DNA of 64,000 bases. It comes from Symbiodinium natans. Its lineage: Eukaryota > Sar > Dinophyceae > Suessiales > Symbiodiniaceae. Positions 55,956 to 61,900 of this stretch are shown one piece after another (the stretch's first letter is position 1; each line of letters starts with the position of its first letter). The DNA is taken from positions 581,001 to 645,000 of the forward strand of contig CAJNDS010001435.1 in assembly GCA_905221605.1 (NCBI GenBank), in the 5' to 3' direction. A program made the translations under genes and the position numbers. Under the pieces are notes generated by a model, which saw only the letters and a list, made by a program, of their open reading frames with translations, made no database searches and was not told the origin of the DNA.

Positions 55956-58900
55956 GCTTCTGGTGTCGGGGCTTGGGGCGTCGAGGCTCAGAGGCTTTGG
56001 CTTTGGGCAGACCAGGGGCCTAACCCCTAATTTAGGGTTTGGGGTTTAGGATTTAGGGTGTTTTGGGTCATTGGGGTTTAGGGCTTGGGGCTTAGGGCTT
56101 AGGGCTTAGGGCTTAGAGCTTAGAGCTTAGAGCTTAGGGTTGCGGATTTAGGGTTTAGGATGCAATGAAGCCCCAAAGCTCTGCAGGCACGGATTGACAT
56201 GGCTTGGGTCCGATTTCACTTCTAGGGCTCCGTTGATCAACAGAGCCCTCAGTTGAATGAAAGCTTTGGGACCACCATGCCATGAGAAGCACTGGGTTGT
56301 AGCCTAGACGCGACGCCCTAAACAATAACCCCCAAGCCGGTGAGAGCTTCACCACCTAAGTTTACAGTGTGATGCCTAGCTGCGTGATGCCCCACTTTCA
56401 GGTGACCCTTCCGCCTCCAAAGTAGGGTTGCCCAAAAACCCGCAAACCCCATAATTCGCCTCGGCTTGCGTCTGGAACAAGCAGACCCGGATCCGGTCTC
56501 CTTCCCCCTAACCCAACCCCCTCGATCGCTTGGAGCAGCTGCAAACCGATGCCGTGGAGCCCCCCTCCCCTCCCCTCCCCCCCTCTTTGTTGGCTTCCTG
56601 CCGATAAGCGTTTGGAACAAGCAGACCCTGATCCGGTCTCCTTGCCCGCTGACCCACCCTTCCTTCCGTGCAGAAGTTTGTGCCCGCTGCTGCCGAGGCG
56701 GCGCGCGCAAGCGTTTGCAATTAGGAGGCATGCTTCTAAACGCAAAATTCCTCTTCAACCCAATGGAGAAAATTTCGAGCATCCCAGCAGCCCTTAAACC
56801 CTTAAACCCTAAACCCTAAACCAGCAAACCCAGGCCTTCTCCTTCTTCTCCACCAAGTTCTGCTCGTGGGTCCTCGGAGGCTCTGCGGCAGCAGGGCAGG
56901 GCTAGGTCGACCACAAGCCGCAGCCCTCTAAGAGCCCCAGACCCTCCTAGCCCTAAACCCTAAACCCTAAACCCTAAACCCTAAACCTATAAGCCCTAAA
57001 CCCCCCAAGAGCCCTAGAACCTCTTAGACTAAACCCTGTCAGCCCTCGACCTTTAAGGCAAAACCCTCAAACTGTTTTGGGATGTCACTCGGAGGGCTTT
57101 GAAGGGCGAGCTCTTCTCCAGGGTTTCGCTGGGTTTTAAGGTTCCAGATTTTAGGGTTTAGGGTTTAGGGTTTAGGGTTCAGGGTTCAGGGTTTAGGGTT
57201 TAGGGTTTAGGGTTTAGGGTTTAGGGTTTAGGGTTTAGGGTTTAGGGTTTAGGGTTTAGGGTTTAGGGTTTAGGGTTTAGGGTTTAGGGTTTAGGGTTTA
57301 GGGTTTAGGGTTTAGGGTTTAGCAAGAGCCAGCGGATATGTCTTTGCCCTAAACTCTAAGCTCCATCCATGATACTTGAAACTCAACCCTAAACCCGAAG
57401 AAAAGAAAGACCCCCAACACCACCCTAAACCCTAAACCCTAAACGCTAAACCCTAAACCCTAAACCCTAAACCCTAAACCCTAAACCCTGCGCATCCGGG
57501 GCGCTGCAGGACGAAGAGCGAGTCTTTGGCTTCCTGTACCTGTTCGTTGAGGCTCGCCACCCGCTTCTCCACCTGGGGGCTTAGCTTTGGGGATGTGTGG
57601 TTTAGGGTTTAGGGTTTAGGGTTTAGGGTTTAGGGTTTAGGGTTTAGGGTTTAGGGTTTAGGGTTTAGGGTTTAGGGTTTAGGGTTTAGGGTTTAGGGTT
57701 TAGGGTTTAGGGTTTAGGGTCTCTGGTTTCGGTTCACCCTGAAACCCGAAAGCCGAAACACAAAACCCTGAACACTAAACCTTAAGACCTAGCCTGCTGG
57801 GGCTTAGATGGTCGAAGAGATTCAGGTGCCAACTCAACAGACCCAACGATCGAAAGCCCAAAGGCCCGGCTAGGTCTTAGAGTTTAGGGTTTCAACTCTA
57901 GGCTTTAGGGTTGGGGTGTTCCCCCTTGTACTAACAGCCCTTAATAGGTATCATAGTCCCCCCCTTTATTCATCCCTATTAAGGACTGCTAGTATAGGGG
58001 TGAACATCCCAGCTTTGGGGGTGTAGGGAGTGATCTCCCGAACACTGATCCTTCCGAACAGGGGCCTAAAGTTGGAGCTTTGCGCGAAGGGCCCTAGGCC
58101 CTAAACCCCAAGACACACTTGAAACCCTAAGCCCCTTAAAAGCCCTAAAGAACCCTACACACCCCAAACTCCTAACGTCCTAAGCCCTAAACACCCCAAA
58201 CGCCAAACCTGGAAAAGCCCTAGAACCTTAAACGCCCCAAACACCTAAACCCCTAAGCCCTAAAGACCTAAACACGCTCAACCCTTGGCTGCTCTTAGCA
58301 GGGTAGCTATAAACTTAATCTTTAGCTGCCACCCAATAAACCCAAAAAGGCCAGAGATGTAAAGTTACAGTAAAGCACCACAAAGAACCCTCAAAGCCCC
58401 GAAGCCCCCGCCCCCTGCCTCAGTCTCCTGGCACTGTAGGGCCGAGATGGCCTCGTGCTTCCCGGGCAGTCCGGCGCCGCTTTGCAGCTGCATGGCACAC
58501 TGCCTCTTGGGGTTTAGGGTTTAGGGTTTAGGGTTTAGGGTTTAGGGTTTAGGGTTTAGGGTTTAGGGTTTAGGGTTTAGGGGTTAGGGGTTCGGGTTTA
58601 GGGTTTAGGGTTAGGGTTTAGAGTTTAGGGTCAAGAGGGGGGGCTCAAGGCTTGGGAGACGAAGTGGTTCAGGCTTGGGTTTAGGGTTTAGGGTGTGGGG
58701 CTTCAGGGGCGGGTTTCTGGGGATTCTAGGGTTTTTGGAAATTCTGGAGTTTTTGGGGCTTCTGGGGTTTCGTGGAGGTTTGTGGGGTTTCTGGGGTTTC
58801 TGGGGTTTCGGGTTTCTGGAGTTTCTGGGGCTTCTAGAGTTTCTAGGGTTTCTGGGGTTTCTGGAGTTTACTACTTGTGGGTTTGGGCTTGGGGGCTTGA

Positions 58901-61900
58901 AGGCTTTTGGGTTTGGAGCTCTTGGGCTTAAGGCAGAATAGGAGCGGAGCTAGGAGACCCCAAGCCTGAGCAGAGTGAAGATGAACTTGGCTAGAAGACA
59001 CATCTCCTTAGGGTTTTGGGTCTCGGCTAGGGTTGAAGGTTTAAGGCTTAGGGTTTAGGATTTAGGATTTGGGGGTTTAGGGGTTAGGAACAAACATCAT
59101 GAGCAAAAGACACGTTAAGCAGGGTCGACATTCTAGCATGGGGTTGTCCTGTCGTCCCCTGAACCCCTTGAAGGCCGTAAACTGAGAAACGACAAAACCC
59201 TCAAAACTTCAAAACCTAGAAGCCCACCCATGGACACCCGAAAGCCCAGAAACCCTGAACCCTAAACCCTAAACCCCCTATAAACCCTAAACCCTAAACC
59301 CTCGAAATCTTCCTGTCGGACCCGCCCCCGGACAGGATGATGCCACGACCCAGCCCTGCTTCTGCCGAGCAACTTTGCGAGGGCGCCGTGCTCGGTGAAC
59401 CACCTGGGCTGTGTGAACCCTAAACCCTAAACCCTAAACCCTAAACCCTCGTGTTGTTTTGGGGCTTAAGTAGTGTTGGGTCTGGTTCTGTTTGCATTGT
59501 GCTTGCCGCCCTCGGAAGCCAACACCCCCAGCCAAGAATCCCTCCCAACACACCGAACACCCTGCCAAGGCTTCTAGGCCTAAGGGTTTTACTAGGTTTT
59601 ACACCCTACACCCTAATTAACCCCTAAACCCTAGCCCTAAACCCTAAACCCTAAACCCTAAACCCTAAACCCTAAACCCTAAACCCTAAACCCTAAACCC
59701 TAAACCCTAAACCCTAAACCCTAAACCCGACACCGTAGGGCTGAAGATGCCCCAACAATCCCTGCGAGCCCCCTGTCCCGCAACCCCGGCACTGCTTGAG
59801 GACGGCTTCCTTCTCCTCTTTCTTCATGGCCGCGACTACCTTGAACCACGGGGTTTGGGTTGAGCGTTTTGGGTTTAGGCTTAAGGGTCAGGGGTTTGGG
59901 TTTGGGTTTGGGGTTTGGGTTTGGGGTTTAGGGTTCAGGGTTTAGGGTGTAAGGTTTTTTGTGCCTGTTTTCAGCTTTCTTAAAAAAACAATTGCTATTT
60001 TGTCATTGATATCACTCGTATTGGCATGGTGTAGATTTCAATTTGTATCTTGATTGACATTACAAAATTTGATACAACAAAAAATTTACGCGTGTTTGAA
60101 TGATTTTTGCACCATGTCTTGCCACTTAGAGGATGCAGGCACCTTGCCCATTGCAAAAGATGCATCAAGTGGCAGGAGATTGGCCATTGACAACCCATTT
60201 GAGAGGGATGCGCAGGATGCAGGGTGCCTACAAGCAGTCTAACCGCCTCTAACCCGCCAACTACATATGTATGAGTGTGTATATACTTCTACTTACATAT
60301 GAACATGTACGCATGATACATACATACACCCATGCGGGGAAGCATCCGAGACTTCAACAATAAATTCCGCGCCGCTTTCACAATCGGGTGCACAACTCCG
60401 TGCGAGAGTCGAAGGAGCACTACACCAGGTAGGTCTTGGCGGGGTTCAGCATTTATCTAGTATATGTATGGATGAGTATTTGCATATGTTCATATGTATT
60501 GGTATGTATTTCATGTCATTAAAACCAACCTCGCAAACCTTCAGGCTCTGCTCCTCGCCTCCTTGTCCAGCTCCTCCTCCAGGACCTCATCCCGGCCCGC
60601 GGTGGCCTTGCTCGGAGGTTCTCATATGCGTAAGGAGGGTTTAGGGTTTAGGGTTTTGGGTTTTGGGTTTTGGGTTTAGGGCTTAGGGTTTAGGGTCTAG
60701 GGTTGAGGGTTTAGGGTCTAGGGTTTAGGGTTTAGGGTTCAGGGTTTAGGGTGGTAAGCATACCTTTAGCCTTAAGCAGGATACTTGTAACCCTACTCAT
60801 AACCCATGAACCACCCTTCAACTCCCCGCCGCGGGAGCTCAGGCAAACCTGCGGGGCGCGGGGTTTAGGGTTTGAGACTTTGGGGTCTTGGGGCTTGGGG
60901 TTTGGGGCCTGGGGGTTCAGAGTTGTCTAGGGCTTGGTGTTAGGGTTTTGGGGGCTTTGGGGCTTAAGGCTGAAGCTGCACATTCCCGGTTTTTCAGGTT
61001 CAGGGCTCAGGGCTAGGGGCTCAGGGTTTAGGGTTTGGGGTTTAGGGTTTCGGGTTTAGGGTTTAGGGTTCTCTAAGCTAGGGTCCCTTTTTGGGTCCTA
61101 TATATGGCACAACAACCCTACAAAAAAAAAGGACCCCAAGTTAGAGAGGCGCTAAACATCTCTACCATATAACCCTAATTTTAAACACAAATTTGGCGAT
61201 TTGATCCATTTCGGCCCCTCTGACCCTTTGGCCCCCCATTGTTCAGCACGAATTTGGCGATTGGATCCATTTCAACCCCTCTGACCCCTTTGGCCCCCCC
61301 ATTGTTCAGCACGAATTTGGCGATTTGATCCATTTCGGCCCCTCTGACCCGTTTGGCCCCCCATTGTTCAGCACGAATTTGGCGACTGGACCCAATCGAC
61401 CCCTCTGATCCCTTTGGCCCCCCCATTGTTCAGCACGAATTTGGCGATTTGATCCATTTCGGCCCCTCTGACCCCTTTGGCCCCCCATTGTTCACGCACT
61501 GCAGCTCAGCGAGCCACGAAGCCAGCAGGGCACAAGACTGAATAACTTGAGGTCTGTGTGATTGTTTGGCCTCTTGGTGCGTCTGAACAGAAGTTCGTAA
61601 TGTTATAGGACTCTTTGGGAGGGTGGGTTTTTCCGTTGCCTACACACACTGCTGGCCTAGTAAATGCTCGAACTTGAGGTTCTAAACCCTAAACCCTAAA
61701 CCCTAAACCCTAAACCCTAAACCCTCAGGGCTCTAAGGTTTGGGGGCTTGGCGCCTCGTCACCATAGAGCCGCATCAGCCGAGTCGTCCTCCGACGCAGG
61801 TCCTGCCACGAAGGAAGCCGGCGTTTAGGGTTTAGGGTTTAGGGTTTAGGGTTTAGGGTTTAGGGTTTAGGGTTTAGGGTTTAGGGTTTAGGGTTTAGGG

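Noticed and set aside
61189-61495. Protein repeat in the 62-bp tandem array
   Set aside because: Period is 61-63 bp, which changes frame between units.
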